Origin: Pseudomonas vanderleydeniana
Lineage (GTDB): Bacteria > Pseudomonadota > Gammaproteobacteria > Pseudomonadales > Pseudomonadaceae
Reading direction: 5' to 3'
DNA length: 64,000 bases
Assembly (NCBI RefSeq): GCF_014268755.2
Contig: NZ_CP077093.1
Location: 1,662,001 to 1,726,000, forward strand
Below, in pieces: positions 45,931 to 53,766 of the stretch. Under the pieces are notes generated by a model. The model was not told the DNA's origin, searched no databases, and was given only the letters and a program-made list of their open reading frames with translations. The position numbers were made by a program, and so were the translations under genes. The first letter of the stretch is position 1. Each line of letters opens with the position of its first letter.

Positions 45931-46803
45931 TCATGCGTTCGCGCATTGTTCCGTGAGCCAGGTGCAGAAGCATTCGGCTTCTGCGCAGGGCAGGGTATTG
46001 GGGCGGATCAGCCAGTAGCCGATTTCGCTCTCATAGGGGGGAGTATCGAAGGCAGGTACCAGGGAGCCGTCCCTGAGCCGACGTTCGATCAGGCGTTGGC
46101 GACCCATGGCGATACCCTGGCCGGCGACGGCCGCTTCGACCACGATGTTGTAGTCATGGAGCATGGCCGTGGGGTAGGGCTGCAGGTCGATGTGATGGTG
46201 CCGGGCCCAGTCGATCCACTCGAAGGGGTGCCGGGCCTGGGCCATCAGCAACGGACCAGGCCCGCTGGCGCTGGCCTTGTAGGCTGGACTGCAGACGGGA
46301 AACAGGCGTTCGCCCATCAGGCGTCGGGCTTCGACATCCGGCCAGCCGCCCTTGCCGTAGCGGATCGCGAGGTCGACCTGGGCGCCGGCGACATCGGCGA
46401 GCTGGATCGACGGTTCCAGCGCGACCTGGATCTGCGGATGGCGAGTCATGAAGTCGGTGAGGCGCGGCGCCAGCCAGAGCGTGGCGAAGGAGGCCAGCAG
46501 GCCGATCCGCAGGACACGCGGTGATGTGGGGGTACGCAATTGCCGGCTGGCTTCGGCGATCTGCTCCAGGGCCGGGCGGATCTGCTGGTAGTAGCGGCTG
46601 CCGGCGTCGCTGAGGTCAATGGCCCGGGTGCGACGGATGAACAGGCGCTGGTCCAGGTGTTGTTCGAGTTTCTGGATCTGGTGGCTCACTGCGCTTTGGC
46701 TGACCGACAGTTCGTCGGCGGCCTTGATGAAGCTCAGGTGTCGGGCTACCGATTCAAAGGCGCGCAGGGCCAGCAGGGGCGGGAGGTCCTTGGGCAATGT
46801 CAC
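45931..46803 (-). CDS. LysR-family regulator (GcvA-like)
   Basis: A 290-residue LTTR. I take the GTG start at 46803 (VTLPKDLPPLLALRAFES) because AGGAG precedes it; the longer frame lacks one. The HTH SFIKAADELSVSQSAVSHQIQKLE is intact and the effector domain has DLAIRYGKGGWPDVEA as in GcvA-type regulators. By position it probably controls the RidA-aminotransferase pair, which lies downstream in the same direction. Confidence 0.85.
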   Translation of the reverse strand: MTLPKDLPPLLALRAFESVARHLSFIKAADELSVSQSAVSHQIQKLEQHLDQRLFIRRTRAIDLSDAGSRYYQQIRPALEQIAEASRQLRTPTSPRVLRIGLLASFATLWLAPRLTDFMTRHPQIQVALEPSIQLADVAGAQVDLAIRYGKGGWPDVEARRLMGERLFPVCSPAYKASASGPGPLLMAQARHPFEWIDWARHHHIDLQPYPTAMLHDYNIVVEAAVAGQGIAMGRQRLIERRLRDGSLVPAFDTPPYESEIGYWLIRPNTLPCAEAECFCTWLTEQCANA

Positions 46804-46987
46804 GTCAACGCTCCTGGATGGCCGGTGGAGTGAGCGATTCTGCGCGCAAATGGCAGCCGCGGACATACCCGGGTGGAGGCTGATGCATTTCCTGGCTGGT
46901 CAGCGCGGGCGCTTGCCCGCATTATTGGGCTATTGCGTGGGCCGGGGACGATCCTGGCTGAATTCGACCGATAGCGATGTAGTGATC

Positions 46988-47149
46988 ATGAGCCAAGACG
47001 ACAAACTGATTGACCTGGGTGCCGAGCGGGCCAAGCGTATCCATGACCTGAACGAGAAGCGCCTGAATGAGGTTCGCCAGGCCTTCGAGCAGGCGATGCC
47101 ACTGGGCAAGGCCAAGAAAAAGCCGAAGAACAAGCCGAAAAAGCGCTGA
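46988..47149 (+). CDS. Small basic protein (53 aa)
   Basis: MSQDDKLIDLGAERAKRIHD then a helical, Arg/Lys-rich tail ending KKKPKNKPKKR. The acidic N-terminus and strongly basic C-terminus suggest nucleic-acid or ribosome binding, but no family is recognised. ATG 46988 lies inside a longer open frame and lacks a strong ribosome-binding site. Confidence 0.6.
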   Translation: MSQDDKLIDLGAERAKRIHDLNEKRLNEVRQAFEQAMPLGKAKKKPKNKPKKR

Positions 47150-47214
47150 TATCTGCGCTGAAACTTGATGCAAGTCAGTTAATCCCCTTTCCCCGCGCCC
47201 GGTTCCGGGCGGCA

Positions 47215-47228
47215 TTGACGCCGGTCAA
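47215..47228 (+). promoter_or_regulatory. Anr/FNR box upstream of ccoM
   Basis: TTGACGCCGGTCAA is a perfect dyad of the Anr/FNR form (consensus TTGAT-N4-ATCAA). Its centre, 47221.5, is about 41.5 bp from a likely start near 47263; a -10-like TAACTT lies at 47251-47256. This is class II spacing for oxygen-responsive activation. Confidence 0.7.
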
Positions 47229-47293
47229 TTTTCCTCCGTGCCCGTTTGGGTAACTTAGGCCCATCGCAACAAGGCGAGTGCAGGAGGCCAGTC

Positions 47294-47410
47294 ATGTTTT
47301 TCGATAACGTGGTAATTGCCGGAGTGCTGACGGTTGGCCTCATGGTGGTGTTCCTCGGCGGATTTGGATTTTTTATCTGGAAAGACTCACATAAGAGGAA
47401 GAAACCTTAG
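47294..47410 (+). CDS. ccoM: cbb3 oxidase small subunit CcoM-like (38 aa)
   Basis: A 38-residue single-helix protein: MFFDNVVIAGVLTVGLMVVF then a Gly/Phe-rich helix end and a basic tail WKDSHKRKKP. It closely resembles the CcoM peptide seen bound to cbb3 cytochrome oxidase in P. stutzeri, from memory of that sequence. CAGGAGG lies 6 bp upstream of ATG 47294. An Anr box upstream fits low-oxygen expression. The ccoNOQP genes are not in this window, so this subunit is encoded apart from the complex. A terminator follows directly. Confidence 0.78.
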   Translation: MFFDNVVIAGVLTVGLMVVFLGGFGFFIWKDSHKRKKP

Positions 47411-47442
47411 GTCTTTTCAGAGAACGAGCACGCAAGGCATTT

Positions 47443-47469
47443 TGGGCGACTTCGGTCGCCCTTTTTTTT
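47443..47469 (+). terminator. Rho-independent terminator of ccoM
   Basis: Stem GGGCGACTTCGGTCGCCC (loop TTCG) is followed by eight T residues, 33 bp after the ccoM stop. Confidence 0.95.
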
Positions 47470-47828
47470 GCCTCGCGTTTTTGGCTTTGGGGGGGCTGCT
47501 ATTGGGTGTACATATCCGTTTGTGCGTTTAACTGATGTAACGGTTTCGCCCCTTACGGGCGAGTCACTTTTGCCAGTCGCGGCAAAAGTAACCAAAAACG
47601 CTCGCCCCTCCATTGGCCCTCGCTGCGCGAGGGTTCCTTCGCTCCGGTCCTGTTTCGAGAGCACGCCGTGACGGGCCATCCATGGCCCAACACGGCTCGC
47701 CCGGCCTCCCTGCCGGGCGACTCTCGAAACAGAACCTCCACTCAGCCTGCTGGGAACGGGGCAGGTAGATCAAAAGCAAGATCAAAAGCAGAAGGGTGAA
47801 TCTGGAAGTTTTTCGGCGACTTCAATGG

Positions 47829-47922
47829 CCTCTTCGCGGGCAAGCCCTGCTCCTACAGATGGGTGTCGTATACAGCCTCTGTGCACGACGCAAACTTGTA
47901 GGAGCCGGGCTTGCCCGCGAAG
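47829..47922. repeat. REP doublet inside the inverted-repeat element
   Basis: Arms CTTCGCGGGCAAGCCCTGC (47832) and AGCCGGGCTTGCCCGCGAA (to ~47921). It directly abuts the GCTCTT tract. Confidence 0.85.
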
Positions 47923-47928
47923 CTCTTT

Positions 47929-48048
47929 GCTCTTGCTCTTGCTCTTGCTCTTGCTCTTGCTCTTGCTCTTGCTCTTGCTCTTGCTCTTGCTCTTGCTCTT
48001 GCTCTTGCTCTTGCTCTTGCTCTTGCTCTTGCTCTTGCTCTTGCTCTT
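47929..48048 (+). repeat. Hexanucleotide microsatellite (GCTCTT)x20
   Basis: Twenty uninterrupted GCTCTT units, with one extra unit just before them offset by a single T. On the other strand the unit is AAGAGC, strongly purine rich. Every frame reads as a dipeptide or homopolymer repeat, so frames here are not genes. Confidence 0.95.
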
Positions 48049-48356
48049 GTTTTTGATCTTTGGCCCCGTTCCCAGCAGGCCGAATGGAGCCCTCGTGTAG
48101 TGGGGAACTCGGCATGGATGCCGAGTTAGCGCCGATGGGCATGGATGCCCATGCGGCGCGACCCACGGAGCGAGGGCGGAATGAGGGAACCCCTCGCGTA
48201 GCGAGGGGCCAATGGAGGGGCGAGCGTTTTTGGTTACTTTTTTCGCGTCTGAAAAAAGTAACTCGCCCGTAAGGGGCGAAACCGTTACATCAGTTAAATG
48301 AATAAACGGATATGTACCCAGATTGTCTGTTAAACACCACAACTAAACATCAAGAC

Positions 48357-48388
48357 GAAAAAAAAGGTGCCCCCAAAGGTAGCACCTT
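48357..48388 (-). terminator. Rho-independent terminator of pitA
   Basis: On the minus strand AAGGTGC / GCACCTT form a stem followed by a run of T residues (A run at 48358-48365 on plus). It lies about 25 bp past the pitA stop. Confidence 0.85.
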
Positions 48389-48412
48389 GATTTTCAGATC
48401 ACCGCAGTCAAA

Positions 48413-49888
48413 TCAACTGCCAATCATCTTCGAGGCAAGCCAGAACAACCCGGCAGACAGGCCCACCGTCGCCGGCAAAGTCAGCACCCAGGCCAGCAGG
48501 ATGGTCTTGATCGTGCTGCTCTGCAGCCCGCTCTTATTCGCCAGCATGGTCCCCGCGACACCCGACGACAGAACGTGGGTCGTCGAAACCGGCAGTGCGA
48601 ATATGTTCGCCAGGCCGATCATCCCGGCCGTGGTGATCTGCGCCGACATGCCCTGGGCATAGGTCATGCCCTGCTTGCCGATCTTCTCGCCAATGGTCTG
48701 TACCACGCGTTTCCAGCCCACCATGGTGCCCAGGCCAAGGGCCAGGGCCACGGCCAGGATTACCCAGAAGGGTGCGTATTCGGTGGTCGTGGTCAGGTCC
48801 TTGCGCAGTTTCTCCAGGTCCGCCTTCTCACGCGCGTCCAGGCCCGGCAGCTTGCCGACCTTCTTCGCGGTGTCGTCCAGGCAGAGCAGGTAGCGACGCA
48901 CTTCGATGCGCTTTTCCGGCGCCAGCGAGTGGTAGTCGTTGACCCCCTTGAGGTCATTCAGCAGCGCGGCGATGGTCGGTTCGGTCTGCTGTGGGTTACA
49001 GCTGAACTTGCCCGGCAGGTCGTCCTGCATGCTCTTGCCCAGGGCCAGGAACTCGCTCAGGGTGGCGTTGTTGCGCTGGTAGAACTGGCTCAGGTGCAGC
49101 GTCGCGTCACGGGTACGCTCGATCTGGTAGGTGGTGGTGCTCAGGTCGAGCACGAACTGCGCCGGCACGATACCGATCAGCACCAGCATGATCAGGCCGA
49201 TGCCTTTCTGACCGTCGTTGGAGCCGTGCACGAAGCTCACGGCCATGGCCGAAACCACCAGCACCATGCGATTCCAGAACGGTGGATGCTTCTTGTCATC
49301 GAGTTTACGGCGCTGCTCCGGGGTCTTGTGCATCTTCGACTGCGGGCGCCACCACTTGAGACCGACCAGGATCAGACCCGCCACCAGCATGCCGGCCAGC
49401 GGCGAGAACACCAGCGAGGCACCGATGTCGATCGCCTTCTGCCAGTTGACCCCGTCGCCCAATGGAATGTCGTTGAGCAAGGCATTGGCCAGGCCGACAC
49501 CGAGGATCGAGCCGATCAGGGTATGGGAACTGGAGGCCGGGATACCGAAATACCAGGTGCCCAGGTTCCAGGTGATGGCCGCGGCCAGCAACGAGAACAC
49601 CATGGCCAGGCCATGTCCGGTGTTGACGTTGATCAGCAGTTCCACCGGCAGCAGGTGGACGATCGCATAGGCAACGCCGACCCCGCCCAGCAGGACCCCG
49701 AAGAAATTGAATACACCGGAGAAGAACACCGCGAGATGAGGCGGCATGGCCTTGGTGTAGATAACTGTCGCCACCGCGTTAGCGGTGTCATGAAAGCCGT
49801 TGATGAACTCGAAGCTGAGGACAAAGGCCAGGGCGAGCACCAGGCTCACGAGGACCCAAGCATCCAGTCCGCTGAATAAATCGATCAT
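48413..49888 (-). CDS. pitA: Low-affinity inorganic phosphate transporter PitA
   Basis: A 491-residue metal-phosphate/H+ symporter of the Pit family. The repeated PitA signature is present in both halves: GFHDTANAVATVIYTKAM near residue 31, SFVHGSNDGQKGIGL mid-protein and the C-terminal LPVSTTHVLSSGVAG, with many membrane helices. A soluble loop near residue 270-360 separates the halves. It ends just before the 0.8-kb element. PhoB-type boxes were not seen upstream. Confidence 0.92.
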   Translation of the reverse strand: MIDLFSGLDAWVLVSLVLALAFVLSFEFINGFHDTANAVATVIYTKAMPPHLAVFFSGVFNFFGVLLGGVGVAYAIVHLLPVELLINVNTGHGLAMVFSLLAAAITWNLGTWYFGIPASSSHTLIGSILGVGLANALLNDIPLGDGVNWQKAIDIGASLVFSPLAGMLVAGLILVGLKWWRPQSKMHKTPEQRRKLDDKKHPPFWNRMVLVVSAMAVSFVHGSNDGQKGIGLIMLVLIGIVPAQFVLDLSTTTYQIERTRDATLHLSQFYQRNNATLSEFLALGKSMQDDLPGKFSCNPQQTEPTIAALLNDLKGVNDYHSLAPEKRIEVRRYLLCLDDTAKKVGKLPGLDAREKADLEKLRKDLTTTTEYAPFWVILAVALALGLGTMVGWKRVVQTIGEKIGKQGMTYAQGMSAQITTAGMIGLANIFALPVSTTHVLSSGVAGTMLANKSGLQSSTIKTILLAWVLTLPATVGLSAGLFWLASKMIGS

Positions 49889-50274
49889 GTAGGTTTTCTG
49901 ACCCGGTCATAAGGGGGCGCGATTATGCCAGAAAAGCCCGCTAATCGATGCACTAGCTGCCCATCGGTAACATTCTTCAATGAAAAAAAATGTAGGAAAC
50001 CCGCAAAACCCAGGCTTTCCGGGGGGATGACAAGCTTCTGATTTCATTGGGAATGTCTGGCAATCACGAGGTTTTGCTGCAAAGCCGACAGGCCGAAACA
50101 GCCGTATGAAATTTCTGGGTGAGGACTTGCCTGGCGTCAATCTGCCCGATGGTGGGGCGGGTTCCGGGGCTCGTCGCGGGTAGCGCGAGCCGCTGACGTC
50201 CAGGTGCCTGGGAGAATCCGGATAGGATGAGCAGGCAGCAGGGGCAAGTCTCACAGGATTCAGGGGCGAGCCAA
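49889..50274. other. Intergenic region upstream of pitA
   Basis: 386 bp without a supportable gene. It includes the minus-strand pitA promoter region, a run of A (49981-49989) and a GC-rich patch around 50150-50200. No clear terminator or operator stands out. Confidence 0.5.
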
Positions 50275-50475
50275 CTAGGATTCCTGTGGCCTGAGTTCCT
50301 GTTCCATTTTTTGCAGTTCCTGGGTAAAGGCCAGGTCCAGGCGGCTGGCTCGTTTTCGCCAGGGTTTGCGTTCTGGTTCGGGTTGCGCGGCGTAGGTGGT
50401 GACTTCCCCGCCGTAAACATCCTTGTAACGTTGCTCCTGGCGCTCAAGTTCCGCGCGCAGTTCGTCTTTCGTCAC
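50275..50475 (-). CDS. Small charged hypothetical protein (66 aa)
   Basis: The protein starts from a GTG at 50475 with AGG upstream. The sequence ([54 protein letters not shown]) is charged and helical. It is a compact, plausibly real Pseudomonas protein of unknown role; no domain is recognised. Confidence 0.55.
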   Translation of the reverse strand: MTKDELRAELERQEQRYKDVYGGEVTTYAAQPEPERKPWRKRASRLDLAFTQELQKMEQELRPQES

Positions 50476-51073
50476 AGTGTTACCTAATTCGATATTGAAA
50501 AGTTTTCCATTGCCATGAACACGACCACGGGAATGGATATGCCTCTCGGCTCCAAGCCCAAGCTCCCACAGTCACGACAACACCCAGCGGAATGATTGTC
50601 GTTTGGAGAGTATATCGGTCTGTTTGAATAATACTACCGCGAAGAGGGGAAGGCCCGTCAACTTTGTCCGGGGGCTTTGTCGCGTAGGAGTTTTGAACTG
50701 TAACTTGAGGACTTGAGCAAGTACTGCCTGTTTCTTGGCGGCGAATTATTGCTGGAAGTTTGTGAGGCGGCTAATGCCCAGGTAATAAAGGTGGTAGGGG
50801 GAAGTTGCTATCGGGGGTGTTGCAAAAGAGGAGGGGGGAAGAACGGCCTTACTTCGTGGGTAAGGCCGTGCCGGTGAGTTCCCCGGTGGGTACCTGACCA
50901 GTATGCCGGGAATCGCAGAGCGGCAAGGCAACGTTATAAGCCCCGAAACCGCGCTGGTCAATTGCGATTATCGGCCGTGTGTTCGATAATCGCACAATGT
51001 AGGGCCCGAACGGCTTGTCTATCGGCTGTCGGCAGCCTGTAATAGCGGCTGACCGTGTGAACAAGGACCTGGA
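50476..51073. other. Intergenic region upstream of pcaR
   Basis: 598 bp with no convincing gene. A perfect hairpin ACGGCCTTAC / GTAAGGCCGT (50843-50869) lacks a T run. The last 130 bp contain the palindromic site listed separately and the pcaR promoter. The remainder is AT richer than its surroundings and unrecognised. Confidence 0.6.
50961..50996 (+). promoter_or_regulatory. PcaR-like operator upstream of pcaR
   Basis: TGCGATTATCG (50963) and CGATAATCGCA (to 50994) form an 11-bp inverted repeat about 80 bp before the pcaR ATG. The right half GTTCGATAATCGCAC matches, from memory, the PcaR box reported in P. putida. Confidence 0.7.
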
Positions 51074-51916
51074 ATGAACGATCCACTGCGTACTGCCTTC
51101 AATTCCGTCGCGCCGCCTATCGTCGCCTCGCCCGCCAAGCGGATCCAGGCCTTTACCGGTGACCCGGACTTCATGACCTCGCTGGCCCGCGGCCTGGCGG
51201 TGGTCCAGGCATTCCAGGAGCGCAAGCGTCACCTGACCATCGCGCAGATCAGCCATCGCACGGAAATTCCCCGGGCGGCCGTACGGCGCTGCCTGCATAC
51301 CCTGATCAAGCTCGGTTATGCCACCACCGATGGGCGCACCTATTCGCTGCTGCCCAAGGTGCTCACCCTGGGGCACGCCTATCTGTCCTCCACCCCCCTG
51401 GCGGTGTCGGCGCAGCCCTACCTGGATCGCATGAGCGAGCAGCTGCACGAGGCTTGCAATATGGCCACCCTCGAGGGCGACGACATCCTTTATATCGCTC
51501 GCTCGGCCACCCCGCAGAAGCTGATCTCGGTCGACCTGTCCGTGGGTGGCCGGCTGCCGGCCTACTGCACTTCCATGGGACGGATCCTGTTGGCCGCGCT
51601 GGACGATGCGTCGCTGCAGGAGTACCTCGAGCATGCCGACCTGCAAGCCAAGACCAGCCGGACCCTGCACACCCCCGAAGCGTTGCTCGAATGCCTGCAG
51701 CAGGTTCGCCGGCAGGGCTGGTGCATTGTCGACCAGGAGCTGGAGCAGGGCCTGCGTTCGATCGCCGTGCCGGTCTACGACGCCTCGGGCCAGGTGCTCG
51801 CGGCCCTGAACGTCAGTACCCATGCCGGGAGTGTCAGCCGCAGCGAACTGGAGCAGCGTTTCCTGCCGAACATGCTCGCCGCCAGCCGCGACCTGAGCGC
51901 CCAGTTGTTCGCCTGA
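51074..51916 (+). CDS. pcaR: IclR-family regulator PcaR
   Basis: A 280-residue activator/repressor of beta-ketoadipate genes, responding to beta-ketoadipate. The winged helix (RGLAVVQAFQERKRHLTIAQ, ISHRTEIPRAAVRRCLHTLI) is followed by the IclR effector domain (LSVGGRLPAYCTSMGRILLAALDD, GWCIVDQELEQGLRSIAVPV). Homologues are near 280 residues. It is followed by pcaK after about 300 bp with a second palindrome, and heads a cluster of its target genes. Confidence 0.95.
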   Translation: MNDPLRTAFNSVAPPIVASPAKRIQAFTGDPDFMTSLARGLAVVQAFQERKRHLTIAQISHRTEIPRAAVRRCLHTLIKLGYATTDGRTYSLLPKVLTLGHAYLSSTPLAVSAQPYLDRMSEQLHEACNMATLEGDDILYIARSATPQKLISVDLSVGGRLPAYCTSMGRILLAALDDASLQEYLEHADLQAKTSRTLHTPEALLECLQQVRRQGWCIVDQELEQGLRSIAVPVYDASGQVLAALNVSTHAGSVSRSELEQRFLPNMLAASRDLSAQLFA

Positions 51917-51940
51917 CGAGCGGCTCGCCAGGCGAAGCTG

Positions 51941-51972
51941 TTCGATAACCGCCCAGTTACGCGTTTATCGAA
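51941..51972 (+). promoter_or_regulatory. PcaR-like operator between pcaR and pcaK
   Basis: TTCGATAA (51941) and TTATCGAA (to 51972) are a perfect inverted repeat with a 16-bp spacer. The half sites match those upstream of pcaR and pcaI. Confidence 0.65.
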
Positions 51973-52213
51973 TTGCGCGGTTTGCCGCTGCTGATTAATG
52001 TCGCGGCAGCGTCCTGAATTGACGAGCCGGCAAGGCTTGCTCCGGGGCCGCCCCATAATAATGAAGAGGCCAAACCGCCATGAGCATCTCCGCCGATCCC
52101 TCTCCCGCGCGCTCGTCGTCCTGACGCGGCACGCCTGATCCAATCCGTTTCATCCCACGTCGCCGGCCCGGTCGGCGCCTGTTCGTCTGCGCGTTTGTGT
52201 GGAAATAAAAATA

Positions 52214-53560
52214 ATGAACCAGCCTCAATCCGCTGTCGGTCACTGCCTCGATGTGCAGTCCCTTATCAATAGCCAGCCGCTGTCGAGCTACCAGTGGCGG
52301 GTGGTGATCTTGTGTTTCCTGATCGTTTTCCTCGATGGCCTGGACACCGCGGCCATGGGCTTCATCGCCCCGGCGCTGTCCCAGGACTGGGGGATCGACC
52401 GTGCCAGCCTCGGCCCGGTCATGAGTGCCGCGCTGATCGGCATGGTCTTCGGCGCGCTGGGTTCCGGCCCGCTGGCGGACCGTTTCGGGCGCAAGGTGGT
52501 GCTGGTCGGGGCGGTGCTGCTGTTTGGCGCCTTCAGCCTGGCCTCGGCCTACAGCAGCAATGTCGACCAGTTGCTGGTCCTGCGTTTCCTCACCGGCCTG
52601 GGGTTGGGCGCGGGCATGCCCAATGCCACGACGCTGTTGTCGGAGTACACCCCCGAGCGGCACAAGTCGCTGCTGGTCACCAGCATGTTCTGCGGCTTCA
52701 ACCTGGGCATGGCCGGTGGCGGCTTCATCTCGGCCAAGCTGATCCCGGCCTTCGGCTGGCACAGCCTGTTGCTGATCGGCGGGTTGTTGCCGCTGCTGCT
52801 GGCGGCGGTCCTGCTGTTCTGGTTGCCGGAGTCGGCGCGTTTCCTGGTCGTGCGCAACCGGGGGGTGGACAAGGTGCGCAAGACCCTCGCACCGATCGCA
52901 CCGCAACAGGTTGCCGCGGCGGCGGACTTCAGCGTGCCGGAGCAGAAGACGGTCAAGGCGCGCAATGTGCTGGCGGTGATTTTTTCCGGTACCTACAGCG
53001 CCGGCACCCTGCTGCTGTGGCTGACCTACTTCATGGGCCTGGTGATCGTCTACCTGCTGACCAGCTGGTTGCCGACGCTGATGCGTGACAGTGGCGCGAG
53101 CCTGGAGCAGGCCGCGTTCATCGGTGCGCTGTTCCAGTTCGGCGGCGTGTTGAGTGCGGTCGGGGTCGGTTGGGCCATGGACCGCTTCAACCCGCACAAG
53201 GTGATCGGCACGTTCTACCTGCTGGCCGGGGTCTTCGCCTACGCGGTTGGCCAGAGCCTGGGTCATATCGCATTGCTGGGGACCCTGGTGTTGGCGGCAG
53301 GGATGTGTGTGAACGGTGCGCAATCGGCGATGCCTTCGCTGGCTGCGCGCTTCTATCCGACACAGGGGCGGGCCACGGGCGTGTCCTGGATGCTCGGGAT
53401 CGGTCGTTTCGGGGCGATTCTCGGTGCCTGGATGGGGGCTACGCTGTTGGGTATGGGGTGGAGTTTCGAACAGGTACTGACGGTGCTGGTGGTACCGGCG
53501 GCACTGGCGACGGCAGCTGTGTTGATCAAGGGACGAGTCAGCCACGCGGATGCGACCTGA
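52214..53560 (+). CDS. pcaK: 4-hydroxybenzoate/protocatechuate MFS transporter PcaK
   Basis: A 448-residue aromatic acid:H+ symporter. MFS motifs are clear: DGLDTAAMGFIAPAL (AAHS-family helix 1), GPLADRFGRKVVLV in the loop 2-3 and LTGLGLGAGMPNA. ATG 52214 (MNQPQSAVGHCLD) is preferred to a GTG 15 bp earlier and gives the P. putida length of 448. The location next to pcaR and pcaIJF fits uptake of 4-hydroxybenzoate into this pathway. Confidence 0.93.
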   Translation: MNQPQSAVGHCLDVQSLINSQPLSSYQWRVVILCFLIVFLDGLDTAAMGFIAPALSQDWGIDRASLGPVMSAALIGMVFGALGSGPLADRFGRKVVLVGAVLLFGAFSLASAYSSNVDQLLVLRFLTGLGLGAGMPNATTLLSEYTPERHKSLLVTSMFCGFNLGMAGGGFISAKLIPAFGWHSLLLIGGLLPLLLAAVLLFWLPESARFLVVRNRGVDKVRKTLAPIAPQQVAAAADFSVPEQKTVKARNVLAVIFSGTYSAGTLLLWLTYFMGLVIVYLLTSWLPTLMRDSGASLEQAAFIGALFQFGGVLSAVGVGWAMDRFNPHKVIGTFYLLAGVFAYAVGQSLGHIALLGTLVLAAGMCVNGAQSAMPSLAARFYPTQGRATGVSWMLGIGRFGAILGAWMGATLLGMGWSFEQVLTVLVVPAALATAAVLIKGRVSHADAT

Positions 53561-53620
53561 GCCTGGCCGAAAGGGCAGGCCAGCGCGGGCGCGTGGACGC
53601 TTGGCCGGAGTTGATAGGTT

Positions 53621-53672
53621 GCAAACAATTGGTTCGATTATCGAACACATAATCGATTATCGGATTGTTTGC
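53621..53672 (+). promoter_or_regulatory. Nested palindromic operator upstream of pcaI
   Basis: GTTCGATTATCGAAC (53632-53646, perfect palindrome) and ATAATCGATTAT (53649-53660) lie between outer inverted repeats GCAAACAAT (53621) and ATTGTTTGC (53664). The half site TTCGAT recurs in the other PcaR-like sites. This is the strongest candidate PcaR operator of the pcaIJF genes. Confidence 0.75.
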
Positions 53673-53766
53673 AGGCTGAGCCCAGGCTTAATCTGGCTTC
53701 ACTCCGGCGCCTGACCTCGCGCCTTTTTCTTCCAAGCTGGCTTGTTGAAACCGGGAGTCTGTATCC

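Larger units (their letters stand above)
47508..48319. repeat. 0.8-kb element with ~135-bp inverted terminal arms
   Basis: The left arm 47508-47640 and right arm 48184-48319 are near-perfect inverted copies (TACATATCCGTTT at one end, ACTGATGTAACGGTTTCGCC, then ACCAAAAACGCTCGCCCCTC on the left). Nested inner inverted pairs include GCCTGCTGGGAACGGGGC (47748) against GCCCCGTTCCCAGCAGGC (48063). Within lie a REP doublet and a GCTCTT tract. No transposase is encoded. It resembles the non-autonomous intergenic repeats of P. fluorescens genomes. Its ORFs are artefacts of the repeat. Confidence 0.75.

Noticed and set aside
47165-47178. A second Anr box (TTGATGCAAGTCAG)
   Set aside because: Only the left half matches; the right half departs from ATCAA and the spacing to the ccoM start is too long for a class II site.
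47929-48048. A CRISPR array
   Set aside because: The repeat is a six-base microsatellite without spacers, and no cas genes occur in the window.
47782-48342. Overlapping frames on both strands with long Lys-Ser, Gln-Glu, Cys-Ser, Ala-Leu and Leu repeats
   Set aside because: They are direct translations of the GCTCTT tract and inverted-repeat arms, with no ribosome-binding site or family, so they are not genes.
50843-50869. Hairpin ACGGCCTTAC / GTAAGGCCGT as a terminator
   Set aside because: There is no T run on either strand, so it is not a standard Rho-independent terminator; it could still be a regulatory dyad.
51995-53650. A 551-codon frame antisense to pcaK
   Set aside because: It mirrors the codon bias of pcaK, has no family and would cover the pcaK promoter region as well.
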